64,000 nt of DNA. Origin: Adiantum capillus-veneris. Taxonomy: Eukaryota; Streptophyta; Polypodiopsida; Polypodiales; Pteridaceae. The DNA lies in assembly GCA_014529385.2 (NCBI GenBank), contig CM043958.1:145009234-145073233 (forward strand). Reading direction: 5' to 3'. The notes under the pieces are model-generated. The model was not told where the DNA came from. It saw nothing but the letters and a program-made list of their open reading frames with translations, and did no database searches. The position numbers were made by a program, and so were the translations under genes. This document shows, piece after piece, positions 38,500 through 49,994 of this stretch. The stretch's first letter is position 1, and each line of letters starts with the position of its first letter.

Positions 38500-40063
38500 T
38501 ATCAGGTGTAGTTAATCGTCATGCCTGACACAAATGTTTCAAGATGTTTGCTACTGAAGACAAATTGGATGGGTATAACTACCCAATGTGGTCTTACATG
38601 ATGATGCATGTTCTCATGTCAAAGGGCATTTGGAATGTTTTGTAGGGCATTGATGCACGTCCTCCTTCTAGGTATACCTCCTATGTTGAGGATGTTACAG
38701 TTTCTAGTAGGTGTATTGATGCTAGAGTTATTTTGCCTACGATTGAGCACTCTCGCTGGATGTTAGAGATGTGCATGCTCATGCATTGCATTATCTATGA
38801 AGTGCACTATTAATACTCACATTCACTAAGCAAAATCAGGAAAACAGTCTTGGGATACTATACTTGGTCTTTATGCAAGTTGCAATGAGGTAAAAATTTC
38901 ATTGCTACATAAAGAGTTGGACTCAAAGATTATGATGACATGGACACTTTCCTTGCTAGTATCAAGGATATCAATGGGCATCTCATTTTTATAGGTGAAG
39001 TTATTTCTGACAACTCACTTGTGAAAACTGATCTTGATGCGTTGTCAGACTCTTACCACGCTTTTGCTAGCATCTGGAGACTTATGACCCAAGGAAATCC
39101 AAGATGTTAAGTTTGATGCATTATGTACGTTGCTATTATAGGAGTCACTTTCAAGAAAGAGTAGATCTAAACAACGAACAATTGAACATGCTTTCATTGT
39201 TGCTCAAAGAAAAGGTGGTAATAATAATGCAACCATTTCTAATGGTTCTTCAATGAGTAACATGTCACTTGTATCTAAGCTTTTGCTGGCATCAACTCAT
39301 CTCAAATTCTGGTGAAAAAGTCAAGAATAAGATGCACTACCATTATTGCGAGGCTAAATGATCATTCGATAAAGCAATGTCCTAAGTTGAATGCAAAAGA
39401 GGCCAACAAGAATGAGGCTAGATCTACTACTAGAACGGCTATTGTATAATCTTATGGAAATGGAGATTGTGATATTGATATAGATGTAGAGTGGGCATTT
39501 TGTGCAGAGTGTACTTATGATCCTTCTGTCCATGATGCATGTATGCCAATTTTTGCAAAGTCACATGTTTGGTACTTTGATAGTGGTGCTACAAAGCACA
39601 TTACTTCGCATCATGACTTGTTTGCCTCTCGAGGCTATCCCTCATGGGAATACGGTCATTTGTGCCAATAATGCCTCGTATCCACTCAAATAAGTTGGAA
39701 AGATTGTGCTAACTGTCATGAAGGGCAATTCTTTCACACCTATTGATGCACTTTATGTACCATGGATCAAGAAGAACCTTTTGTCTATATCTGCACTTGT
39801 AAGTCTTGGTCTTGTTGTCAAATTTGTGGACGACAAATGTATATTCCATGATCTCAATTTCGTGATGAAATATTTTCATATGGTGTTTTGCGTCGTTGGA
39901 AATATAAGCTCACTTTGTATAACAAGTATGGGCAAAATTTTGCAAGTGCATCTGTGGATTCAAAGGCCATTTTAGCTGCCAAACTTTGGCATCCATGTTT
40001 TGGGTATCTCAATTTTGCCAGTTTGCAGGAATCTAATATGGTTTCTTCTATTCTGCCCCTTTG
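38276..40063 (+). mobile_element. Copia retrotransposon 3, 5' half only
   Basis: It starts with a 5' LTR (38276 to about 38499), then gag (MFATEDKLDGYNYPMWSYMM), protease (VWYFDSGATKHIT) and the integrase zinc-module start near 40000. It stops abruptly where Gypsy sequence begins at 40064. Its LTR begins TGTTACCATTAATGTGGTGG and shares CGTGCATTGTATATAC with the LTR of Copia 1, so the two are the same family. Gag has a TAG at 38643-38645 after GIWNVL, where glutamine is plausible. The upstream pentamer TTTAT would be the left target duplication. Confidence 0.85.
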
Positions 40064-41119
40064 AAGCATTTTCTTAGCATGTTTTTTAGCGTGGTGGTTT
40101 TGGGCTTCTTCCCTTTTTTGTCCTTTGAGTCATCTCGCCTTCTCCTTTGGGGACAATCTGCAGTAAAATGGCCAAGCTGCTCACATATAAAGCATTTGTT
40201 CTCAGCCATTAAAGCCTTCTTTTTCTCGAATGACTTGCGCAAAAAAGAATTCCTTTTCTTTTTCTTAGCCTGTCCTTCAGATGTCTTGACTGATTCCTTG
40301 GCTTTCCATGTCTTTTCTAACCCTTGGGATGCTTCAGGAGTCACTTTCACAACGAGCTTCTTTGCTGAATTTTTCTTTTCTGGCCCCCTTTCATACTGCC
40401 TTGAAACCCACTGTCCTCTCCCATCAACAAGGCATGACCAGTGTTGAAAACTTCCATAAGTTGCATAAGGGTAGCCACTTTGAGTCTTTGTATAGTAGTC
40501 TTGAAGCCCTTTAGGCATCCCACAATAATACTTCTGGCACAAACCTATAGGAGGTTACTGAGAGCAACGCTTTACAAAACCTCCAATTGAGCTCATGTAG
40601 GCTCTCGCAAGTAGCTGCAGTAAGTTGGTGCCAATCCGTCATGAAATCATCTTCAAATTCACTTGCTGTCCATGCAAATGCAAACATTTGCTTGAAGTAT
40701 ACCCATGTGGTGGGTGCATGTCCTTGCATCAACAGGGTCGTCCACCATGTAAGCACATTGCCTTCAAGAAAGTGGTAGCTTTCCTAACCTTGGAGGCCTT
40801 TGTAAAATTCCCCCCTACATAACCTGTATCAAATTTTTGGAGGAAAGTAAGAGTCTTTGTATTATCCTCAAAGCCACTGAAAGTATCAAACTTCATAGGT
40901 GCAGCACCTTCTTTGTACGCTTTTGGCTTTTCCAATGCTCCCAAATTATCATAGGGAAGTGTTTGCAACATGGACACTGTAATAGGGATCATCAACACCC
41001 CTTGGACGATGACATTCTGAGTTACTGGTGCCATATGTGTGTGCTGGTCAAAAAAACTAGCCATGCCAAAATTGCCATGTGGCACCCCAAACTGGCGCTT
41101 ATTGCGGAGGTCTTTTAGA
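40064..41119 (-). mobile_element. Gypsy retrotransposon fragment 1 (gag)
   Basis: The minus strand encodes gag: KEGAAPMKFDTFSGFEDNTK, LTWWTTLLMQGHAPTTWVYF, and a CX2CX4HX4C zinc knuckle CFICEQLGHFTADC followed by an arginine/lysine-rich tail. Nearly the same sequence occurs in Gypsy 2 (50600-51550). It lacks pol and LTRs. Frameshifts split gag into three segments. Confidence 0.85.
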
Positions 41120-41444
41120 GGGCCTTATTGAGGAGAGAGAAAAGGAGGTGCATCTAATGAGTAGCAAGGCACCATAGCATAGAAAATAGAAGAAATAAAT
41201 CAAGAAATACAAAAGAAAATGACCAGACATGAGGTAATATCTTTTTTTTACGGGGTTTACGACATCCATATGTGAACCCACTGTAAACGGAGTATGATAG
41301 TCATAAAGTACCTGAAAGACAAATACTTGAATCTATCATAATCCCGCCTCCAAAATCTCTTGTGCCATTAAGAAATCGCTCAAAACTGAAATTCCCTCCA
41401 TTTGTAAGCAAGTTCAAACTTTCTTTTTCCACTTAGAAAGAGCC

Positions 41445-42189
41445 GTGGCTTCTTCTTCTTCCCACCCTAATAGCTCTAGGGGTTGTGGTACTCTCTCCCC
41501 AGCTAGCCTCTCCATTAGTCTGCCAAGCAATTGGAGTTGTATTGACTGGCCAATCCTTGACACCACAATGTGTGAAGCTCTCCAAAGTAAGTTATTTGGG
41601 GATGTGCAGAGTTCCCTACAAAATTTTGTACCCACCAAATTGGTGAAGATTGCTAATTTCTATCCTATAAGTTTATTTGTGGAACTATTTCACACCTGCC
41701 ACATATCACGTTGCAAAGACAATGCTAGTATGTAAATCTCTAGACACTTGCTTTAGTGACAAGCTTCTTCATAGAGGGTGGTATGTTAAAGAGGTGGACG
41801 GAATACATTGGGAGGTTGCACTCGACACTTTGGTGGACAAGTACATAATTGGCACACAGTCACTTCTCATCTCCTTCTAGTACAAGTGCTCTCAAATTGT
41901 TGCAGGCTACTCTCAGTTTGTGCCTATTGATCAAGAGTCGGCAGGAGTGGAGAACAATGTTGTCATAGATGTGGAGGTATTGGCTAAAGAGCTCAACCTT
42001 GTGATAGTGGTCACAATAAGGGATCATTGCAACCTTCTGCAACTCTGGAACGACATAGTGGACAAGATCGTAGACAACGAGCCCTCAAAGTTCTATTTCT
42101 TACTAGGTGGACGTAAAGTAATGCAAGGAAGGGGAAAAGAGATTGTCTGTAGAGAGCTAACTGGTCAAGTTCAAATCGTGCCAATGTAA
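41445..42189 (+). pseudogene. Unknown protein-coding region
   Basis: Two linked segments read like protein: TKLVKIANFYPISLFVELF (41630-41735) and, after a frame change, LLHRGWYVKEVDGIHWEVAL, then a stop, then VPIDQESAGVENNVVIDVEV, ELNLVIVVTIRDHCNLLQLW and SKFYFLLGGRKVMQGRGKEI, ending at 42187-42189. A T-rich stretch and CAG (near 41904) may be an acceptor. No family is recognised. It lies in the same unknown-gene cluster as the H3-like gene. Confidence 0.35.
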
Positions 42190-42406
42190 CTTGGATGAAT
42201 TCCATTGGGCATAACTTCTTCTTTAATTGAAATCTATATTCATGACTTGCATTGTAATGTTTCTTTCAATTGAAATCTTCTATTTCAAGTGTGAGATGAT
42301 TTAAACCATGTGTTTGTAAGACGAAATTGTCTGTCTATCTCTCTCCCTTTGTGAAAGTATGTGTCATTTCTTTAAATTTTGTCCAACATATGAAGAGTTT
42401 GATGTC

Positions 42407-42410
<4 letters not shown>

Positions 42411-42449
<39 letters not shown>
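42411..42449. repeat. (CT)n microsatellite
   Basis: A 39-bp CT array between two unknown coding segments. Confidence 0.95.
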
Positions 42450-42452
<3 letters not shown>

Positions 42453-42533
42453 CAAGGCACCACATTGACAAGTACACATAATCATATTAATGTACATAGT
42501 TATCATTTTGGAGAGTATTTGTAAGTACAAACT

Positions 42534-42960
42534 TTGAAACAATCAATGGGTTGCAATGAAAATTCTGTAGATAAGGGATCAAAATGTCTTCTAGTTAGAA
42601 GTCATGCTCATGCCCTTCAAATGAGGGCGGGGAGAGAGTTGTGCCCGGTGGATTACGTAAATGCTTATGTTGTGTGTCATCTAACAACAGAGTGTTGTCA
42701 ACATCAACTGGGACATGGATTTGTGAAAAAGGTTTGTAATAAAGATGTACATTTGGTTTTGTAGGGTGGTAGTGGCCATCGATGCCAGCACACTGTGCTT
42801 GGCGATACACAAACTTAAATTGCCAATGCTCGATTTTGGCTATTTTACAAACTATGACTATGAGGGGGTTGATTTTTCTCCACCACTGCATAGAAGACCA
42901 TATCGTGACACAAAACCTTGGAAAATGAAATTGGAAAAATTCCTTGGTGCTCGGTCGTAG
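42534..42960 (+). pseudogene. Unknown coding segments
   Basis: One frame gives ELCPVDYVNAYVVCHLTTEC (42534-42762). The next, opening near 42766, gives VVVAIDASTLCLAIHKLKLP and LDFGYFTNYDYEGVDFSPPL, ending RPYRDTKPWKMKLEKFLGAR at 42957. The change of frame near a TTTTGTAG suggests an intron or indel. I cannot assign a function. Confidence 0.3.
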
Positions 42961-43530
42961 AATGACTCTATGTCCAGCTACATGGAAGTTGTGCAGGTTG
43001 AGAGAACCTGCATTTAAATGATATGGCTCTCAAAACATTAACAATCTATTGAGAATAATTAGTCTCTGCACGCAGTTTATAAAACAAACAAGTAGTTAGA
43101 CAATAGGATGACTTTCATGTTCTTTTACATTGGTTATCACCGGAACAATCATGTTAATGTCTAGCAAAGGTCCATACTAGGTTTGGCTGTTGTGGAGGTT
43201 TTCCACTTAGTGTTGACATCCTCGGATTTTTTCTCACCACTCTCTTGTTCTTCTACCGTTTGAGACTCTTGTGTCTCGAGTGTAGAGTGCTCCATAGCTG
43301 AAGAATTATCTCTAATGTGCTCTGCTCTACTTGTGGGTCGAGCATCTGATTTTCAGGCTCTATCAATGGAATGGTGGGAGTGGCATGCTTTGCTTGAGGG
43401 TTGGTGTGTTCTTCCTCAGCCCCTCCCTGTGCATTATCTTCTTCCTTATGAAACCCTCCAAGTACATAGGGAGTTTCAATCTAAGTTTCTTTGTCATCCC
43501 CTTTATGTGCATGATCTGGCTCCTTTGTGC

Positions 43531-43801
43531 TCACACTTCCCTTCCCTCTTCATGTATCTCCTTCTTGTCAATCTCTCCCACTGCATGGTTTCTCTTTACA
43601 TCAATCGGTTCCTTCTCTTCCTCTTGTCCCTTTTTAACTGTTTGTTGGTGTCCCTCCACAGTCATTGTTATCTCTACATTATGGTCATCCAAAAGGGTGT
43701 CTTTTGCAACCATGCTTACATGATGTGAAATCAAAAGAAGATGCTTGATCAGAGTGGCACGGTATTGGTGCAAATACTCTAGTGTATAGTTCTCCAATGC
43801 A
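43531..43801 (-). CDS. Possible exon downstream of the H3-like gene
   Basis: After a textbook pyrimidine tract and AG on the minus strand (acceptor at 43802-43803), an open frame reads ALENYTLEYLHQYRATLIKH, then ISHHVSMVAKDTLLDDHNVE and an acidic/basic tail to 43531. Its HHVSMVAKD recalls the histone H3 HAKRVTIMPKD stretch, but the spacing from the preceding helix is about five residues too long. It may be a separate gene or a diverged duplicate exon. Confidence 0.25.
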
Positions 43802-44045
43802 CTCATCAAAGGAAAAATCAAAACAAAAAGGAACTGAGATAGATTTTTATTGCAACAATCGCCATCTTTCAAGTAATGATTTGTAAAATGCCTACCTTTG
43901 ACATGAATTGTTGTGGTGCAAGAAGCTTTGCAATATGTACTCAGCATGAAGGAGGCACCTCCATCCTCACAAGTTTGCATCCGACTATTTAGGAAATGTG
44001 GCTTCTTTAATTTTTGACTTGTACAGCTCGTAACTTCCACACAAC

Positions 44046-44684
44046 TTACCATTTATGAGCCACGGTCTTTTTATGCAGCTGCAAAAAACAAGTTTGGTAT
44101 GAAACCAACAATTTCATTGTATGCATTCCTTATTGCACATCAATCCAATTTCTAATTCTAAATACTGACAGTCCTAATTCTAGATGTGTTCCTTGATACA
44201 AGAATAAACAAATTTTCCTTCATTTTATTGTCTATAAAGTCGTTGGGTTGAATCAATTTATCATATCTCCACCTTACTCTTTTCAAGGTTTCATTGTCCT
44301 TGTCCATCATGGTTACCCTGTGTGCATGTGCTGCAACAATAGTTATATGATTGAAGTATTCAAGCAAAAAGTCTTCTACTGCCTCTTGAAGTTCCAACAC
44401 TACAACAGGTTTCCACCTCATCGTTCTAAAACATGCCTCCTCACATGTTGACCTAACTAGCCTATGAGATGGAAGCTTTAGTACAAGAATCTCAATGCAT
44501 TTCACAACCTTTCTAATTTCCTTAAAAAGCTTGGTGTGTCTTTGTAACCTCTCATCCTTGGAGCTTTCAAAATCTTCATGGGCTTTCAAGGTCTCTTCTT
44601 CTTGCTGGCAGACCTTCCCCCTGCTTTAGAAGACAAACCAAGACCTTTTCCTGCCTTCTTAGCAGTCGCCTTAGTTCTTGCCAT
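44046..44684 (-). CDS. Divergent histone H3 with CENH3-like features
   Basis: Exon 1 (44684-44278) starts MARTKATAKKAGKGLGLSSK, an H3-type tail with ARTK and a lysine at position 9 but alanine at 10. The fold follows: LFKEIRKVVKCIEILVLKLP (alpha N), SHRLVR, a loop with FRTMRWKP, LELQEAVEDFLLEYF (alpha 2), and HAHRVTMMDKDNETLKR (loop 2/alpha 3). Between LVR and the LELQ helix there are 18 residues; canonical H3 has 17. That longer loop 1, its tryptophan and the AVEDFL helix resemble plant CENH3. A GTAAGG donor follows KR, a 199-nt intron ends TTTTTTGCAG, and exon 2 (44078-44046) adds LHKKTVAHKW and TAA. One base appears missing after KKKRP (near 44589-44595), shifting the frame, so it may be a pseudogene, a sequencing error or an unrecognised splice. 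Total length is about 146 residues if the shift is ignored. Confidence 0.72.
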
Positions 44685-44701
44685 TTCCTGTAAGACTATA
44701 G

Positions 44702-44808
<107 letters not shown>

Positions 44809-45064
44809 CTTGCCATGAAGGATACTCCATGTACCCGCCTCTCTTTTTCTCTGTTGTGCTAGACCAAACACACTATCAAATGCAGTACATGCAATAAAGT
44901 GAATAATTGAATTTTCTATTAAAACCACACGACACATTAATTGCCCACTAGAAATTATTAGACTTTTCATGCGTGTAAGAAATGTATTTTGTTAAAATAC
45001 CATGCATGGTGAAAACGGTTACATGATTGTTTAGATTCTGAGAGAGTGGAAGAGAGATAATGTT

Positions 45065-45165
<101 letters not shown>

Positions 45166-45546
45166 TTGATTGGAGGTACTTCCTGCAAGGAAGATAAATA
45201 CCAGGCTGGAAGTGTACTCCATGTACCATTGAAGTGTTCATCTCTGCAAGATAGCCAAGCCAAGCCCAGGAAAAGGTAACAAAAATTTATGCTTCTCTTG
45301 TAAATTTTTTCATAAGGATTATTAATATTATGATAGATATATATATAGAAGCTTTCATTTTGGTCCCACGACACGTGAGGATGCACATAGTGTTGTTATA
45401 TTCTTCTACGTGCGATGTTGAAGTAAATATCGAGAGATAGAGGAGATTCCTTTTTTCGTCCCACTACGCACGTCCATGCATTTACAATCCATGGATTGTC
45501 TTGCACGCACTATAGAGAATAGTAGTGGGAGAGAAAGAGGGGGAGA

Positions 45547-46166
45547 GTGACTCAGAGACCACACACACACACACACACACACACAGATTATGTTTTGGTT
45601 AGGATAACGATCTCACAAAAGGAAGAGGCAAAGAAAAGATCCAGAGATTTTCTTTGGTCAACAAGAAGCAGAAGAGAGACCACCTTAGTTGCTGAGAGGT
45701 TCCTCAGAGAGAAATGTGGACATTGCAAAGCCCATGGATATATTTCTTTGCAAGGATATTATGGGGACTGAAGAACCTTCCAATGACAAAAGCATCAAAA
45801 AAATGAAGAAGTCCCTGTAATCCTGAAGCTTCAATTGCCTAGCACCAAAAGGATGGATATTGATTTTCTTCTGCTGCAGGTGAGCCAGCTACAAAATGTG
45901 AGGAAGGGGTGAAGAAAAAAGAGGTAGTTGTTGTTGAAGAAACTGCAATTGTCACTAAAGAAAGACTATTTGATTTTGCAAAAGCTGGTGATATGTTTGA
46001 CAAGGTCTCTTCTATCTTTAATGCCCCATTCATTCTTGATGACCTTATAGCTGAGCACAATGATTTCCTAAGGTATAAAAGAGACAGGTTTGACCTTGAG
46101 GTCCAAAAGGGCAGGGTGAATCTTGTTGACATGGTGGTTCAGATCTTAACCCTAACAAAAACATAA
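45547..46166 (+). pseudogene. Unknown coding segments upstream of Y copy C
   Basis: A CA array (45560-45585) is followed by a frame with ERFLREKCGHCKAHGYISLQ. After CTTCTGCTGCAG, a good acceptor near 45879, comes KKEVVVVEETAIVTKERLFD, MFDKVSSIFNAPFILDDLIA and FLRYKRDRFDLEVQKGRVNL, ending at 46164-46166. These may be exons of one gene that continues into Y copy C. I do not recognise the protein. Confidence 0.35.
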
Positions 46167-46389
46167 CCTCTCTCTTTCTCTCTCTCTCTCTTGTGTGTGT
46201 CTGTGTATGTAGTCTCTAAGTCACTCTCTCCCTCTTTCTCTCCCACTACTATTCTCTACAATGCATGGAAGACAATCAATGGATTGTAAAGGCATGGACG
46301 CACACAGTGGGATGAAAAGAGGAATCTCCTCTATCTCTCAATATTTACTTGAAAGATTGTGATTCAAAAGAAGGCCATCTAAGAAGTAC

Positions 46390-47556
46390 CATCAACTACC
46401 TCTTTTGTATAGACCCTCATAGTGTCTGATGCATAGACGAGAGTGCAAGCTAGTCCAAGAATCCTTTGGCTTCCTTCTATTCTTAAATTATCTATTTATT
46501 AGTCTCATTAAGGAGCCTTTAGAGTCCATGGAGGAAGAGGATGTACCACCCAATGAAAAGGATGAGGAGGACATGGAGTTCAATGAGGTGGCCAAGATTG
46601 AGGAGTCTATTAATCTTGAGGCAGAGGCTAAAGACGTGGACAAAGCAAAATCCTCTATGTTAAAACATTTGAAATCAAGCTACCTTTAGATGTGTCTGGC
46701 TTCAATGAGAAGCAATCCACATTGATGCTACCTGGATTGCCAGACATTCAAAGTATATTATCTTTAAGGGAGGACTTTGCACTTTCCACCATCCCCAAAT
46801 TTCAAGAGGAGAGGAGTGGATTTGTATCTGATGATAGTAGTGACGACAAAGTGATGGAAACCTCTAGTAACCCACTAGAGTGCCTCAAACTCTACTTTGA
46901 AAAGGTAGAAAAGTATAGAGAGACACTGCCGGATGAGGCTACCTTCCAAGCTGTCAAAAACCACCTTAGGCCATCAACCAATAATCAAGAAGTAGAGGAC
47001 TGGTTCATGCTGCTAGCACAAGCGTGGACAAGGTCAGTGGACCTATGGAAGGATGACTTACATATGGAAGATGAGAGCTTCATGGTAAGCGCCCCCCCTC
47101 CCTGCCCCCCTCAATTCTCACTCTCACTCTCTAACTCATCCTTGTGTGTCCAATCATGGATTATTGAAAAGGATGACCTTCTTCGTCGTTGAACAAGAGA
47201 GTATCGTGAAAGGGATGTAGCACTAGGACAATATCTTGCCAAACTCTACGAGGCACCCATACTAGGGTTTCATTACGGAATGTCCCAAGAGGGGAATATT
47301 GCAACGTTCATCTCTTCAAGATGCTCTCACGCTTTCTACGTGGACCAATGCTACCACAAAATGTAGACAAAGTTATCCTCATCGACAAAGTTTTTGTGAG
47401 AGAATGTTTTGGATACTGTCTGGGGGTACATTGGTGGTCGTGCGGCTTGTTATTACGCATACACAACAATGGCACTCTCTTTAGGGAAACAAAACCCAAA
47501 TAAACTCTTGGATTATGGAAAACATCTAGTGCTGTGACACAAGGGTGATGTGCCAA
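46390..47556 (+). pseudogene. Unknown element protein Y, copy C (distant relative)
   Basis: Motif order matches Y copies A and B: CLMHRREC with KLVQESFGFLLFLNYL (B: CLVHNRKC, GFKLFLNVNL); LPDIQSILSLREDFAL (B: LNDIMKLFDLREDYCL); ALGQYLAKLYEAPILGFHYG (B: SLGQCLENLNAPNFLYFHSN); SRFLRGPMLPQNVDKVILID (B: SRYLGGAAIRWNADKVMLLD); and NKLLDYGKH (B: RQLPQYGKH). An acidic region (46530-46680) and a helical stretch with LKLYFEKVEKYRETLPDEAT are specific to C. Frames change near 46680, 47085 (probable GTAAGC donor) and 47320. It is far more diverged than A is from B. Confidence 0.5.
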
Positions 47557-48323
47557 AAGATATCCCTAAACAATCATCAAGTTGAGAGACTTGTGACTTG
47601 TACAAGATCTGTTAAATTGTTAGGCATCTCTTGTACATGTTGTGACCTAAAATCAAATTTTCTTGGTCCACCTATGGTTAACATATTCCATTGTCTCTCT
47701 CCAATTTCTTTGCCCTTCATGAGCACTTGAGTTGTTAAAATGACTCTGCTCTTTCCTTTTCTTTTGTTGTAGATGCCTAATTGCTTGTGTTGTTGCTAAA
47801 ATGTCTAGAATGCATGTTTTTGCTGCAGATGGTGAAGGAATGCGTGACAAAACCATTGAAAAAACTCATTCAAAATGTTTTCCTTAGCTTGAGATCCACC
47901 ATGGTGTGTGTGTGTCTAAAATATACATTCATGGTCATGTGGTGAGACTTTTCCAAGCCTTGGGTGTTCCATATGCATGGGTTTCCATACTCTTGTGTTT
48001 GTTTTACTTCATTTGCATAGTGGCTCATATTCAAGATCCATGTCAATGTGTAGATGATATTAATGTTGTTTGGTGAGGAGGTTTGAGGGGCTGGAGGAAG
48101 AAGCCATGAATACACAATGTAAGAAAATCAAGAAATGAAAGAGAAGAACACCATTAGTCCCTAGTGCATACATCATTTGTAGAAGAAACTCCCTCCAATA
48201 TGACGAGGTGCATTCAATGTAACTAAAAAGAGACATTCCCTCAATCATCACGGCCGTTATGACTCTATCAATGGAATCCACTTGGAAGTACACTTTTTGA
48301 ACGGTTGATGAGGACACCTTTTC

Positions 48324-48716
48324 TTACCACACCAATTTTCTAGAGACAGAACGCAAAAAATTGTATTTTCTTAGAAGGCCCTCCAAATGACCTCCAAAAT
48401 TCCCTAATGGCCTGTCAAAATTAACCTTTTTGAAAATCACACATGCTTGCACAAAGGCATCCACATCTCTCCTCAAAGTAGGTCGATAGAAGAATGTCTC
48501 GACCGCTTTCATTGTCAAATCTATACCACTATGCCCTTCATATAGTGGGACATGGCTTTCTACCATAACCTTATGGCACAATGGCCTAGTGACACATAGC
48601 CTTCCATGCATCATCATATAACCCTCCTTGAGAAGGTAGTGATCATGGTGTTGCCCATCTTGCAATTTTTTAAAGTTCCTTGCAAAATCCTCATCAGTAG
48701 CATATTGTTCCTTCAT
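48324..48716 (-). pseudogene. Gypsy 2 integrase N-terminal module
   Basis: GRLCVTRPLCHKVMVESHVP, then YEGHSGIDLTMKAVETFFYR and VDAFVQACVIFKK fit the H-H-C-C zinc module of Gypsy integrase, with the last cysteine replaced. The catalytic core is missing. Confidence 0.75.
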
Positions 48717-49078
48717 GTCATCAAGCTCATGATGATATGCCTTTTGGATATCTTTGACTGTGTCAATTTGTATCGCAAGGTCTGATAATTTGTTTAAACA
48801 ACAAAATCAGCACATAGCAGGTAGTGCTTCCAACTATAAAGCACATGAATCATGGCTACTAGCTCTTTCTCATAGATTTTCATAGCCTTTTCTGGCCCTT
48901 GCAAGATTCTACTCTCATAAGCTACTACCCGAACATCTTGCATTAACAGTGCCCTAATACTATTGCCACACGCATCACACTAGACTAGAAATGACTTCCT
49001 GAGATCAAGAAAGATAATTACTAGATCTGAAGTCATCTTTTCCTTCAAGAGGTTAAAAGCTGAAATCTCTTTTTGTGT

Positions 49079-49994
49079 TCACTTGAACTTGACCTCTTTC
49101 TTTTGTAGAGCATGAAGGAGTGAAGCAATCTCGGCAAACTTCCTTATGAACCTTCTGTAGTAAGACCATAAGCCCAAGAAGCTACGGGCATCATGCATAG
49201 TCTTCAAATTTGTCCATGTCGTGATTGTTTCAACCTTGGTATGATCCATCCGAACACCATCCTTTGACACTATGTGGCCACAAAAGTGGATCTCCTCCAA
49301 GAAGATTCACTTTTCTTAGGATTAACATGTAACCCATGACTAAGTATCTCTTCTAACACAATGGTCAAGTGATGCCTATGCTCCTCTTAATTCTTTGAAT
49401 AGACTATCATGTCACCAAAGAATGTGCCCACAAAATTTTGATGTGGGCAAAAGTCTAATCCATCATCCTATTGAATATAGCAAGAGCATTTGTAAGACCG
49501 CATGGCATCACTAAGAAATCATATAGACCAAATGTCATCCTAAATGCAGTTGTGCACATCGTCTAGCCTATTACGAACCTAATGGTACCCACTCTTAAGG
49601 TCTATCTTGCTAACCCTCTAGTCGGTCAAGAATATCATCAATCCTTGGGATAGGAAACATGTTGTTGATGATATTGTTATTCAATGCATGGTAATCAATA
49701 CACATGCACCAAGAGACATCCTTCTTTTGCACTATAATCACTGGAGAGCGGGAGCAAAAGGGTAAAGAACTAGGATGAATCAGTCCTTTTCCTTATAGAT
49801 CCTCTCCATTGTCCCATAATCTCTTTTTGCTGAGCCACACTGACCCTATAGGGAGGTCCATTTGATGAGCTACAACCTGGCACCAAATCTATGGCATGAT
49901 CCTCAGGCCTCTTTGGCGGCAACCGAGACGGTAATGAGTCAAAAAAATAGTCATTAAACTCTCGCAAAAATGTTGACCTTTCTTTATCTAACAT
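49079..49994 (-). pseudogene. Gypsy 2 reverse transcriptase
   Basis: The N-terminal part has NGPPYRVSVAQQKEI. The catalytic box near 49395-49425 reads FFGDMIVYSK where FFDDILVYSK is usual, so the first catalytic aspartate of the pair is glycine. The connection region has HFCGHIVSKDGVRMD and RSFLGLWSYYRRFIRKFAEI. Confidence 0.8.

Noticed and set aside
40061-40447. Plus-strand ORF rich in phenylalanine and serine
   Set aside because: It is the reverse complement of the Gypsy gag, including its zinc knuckle.
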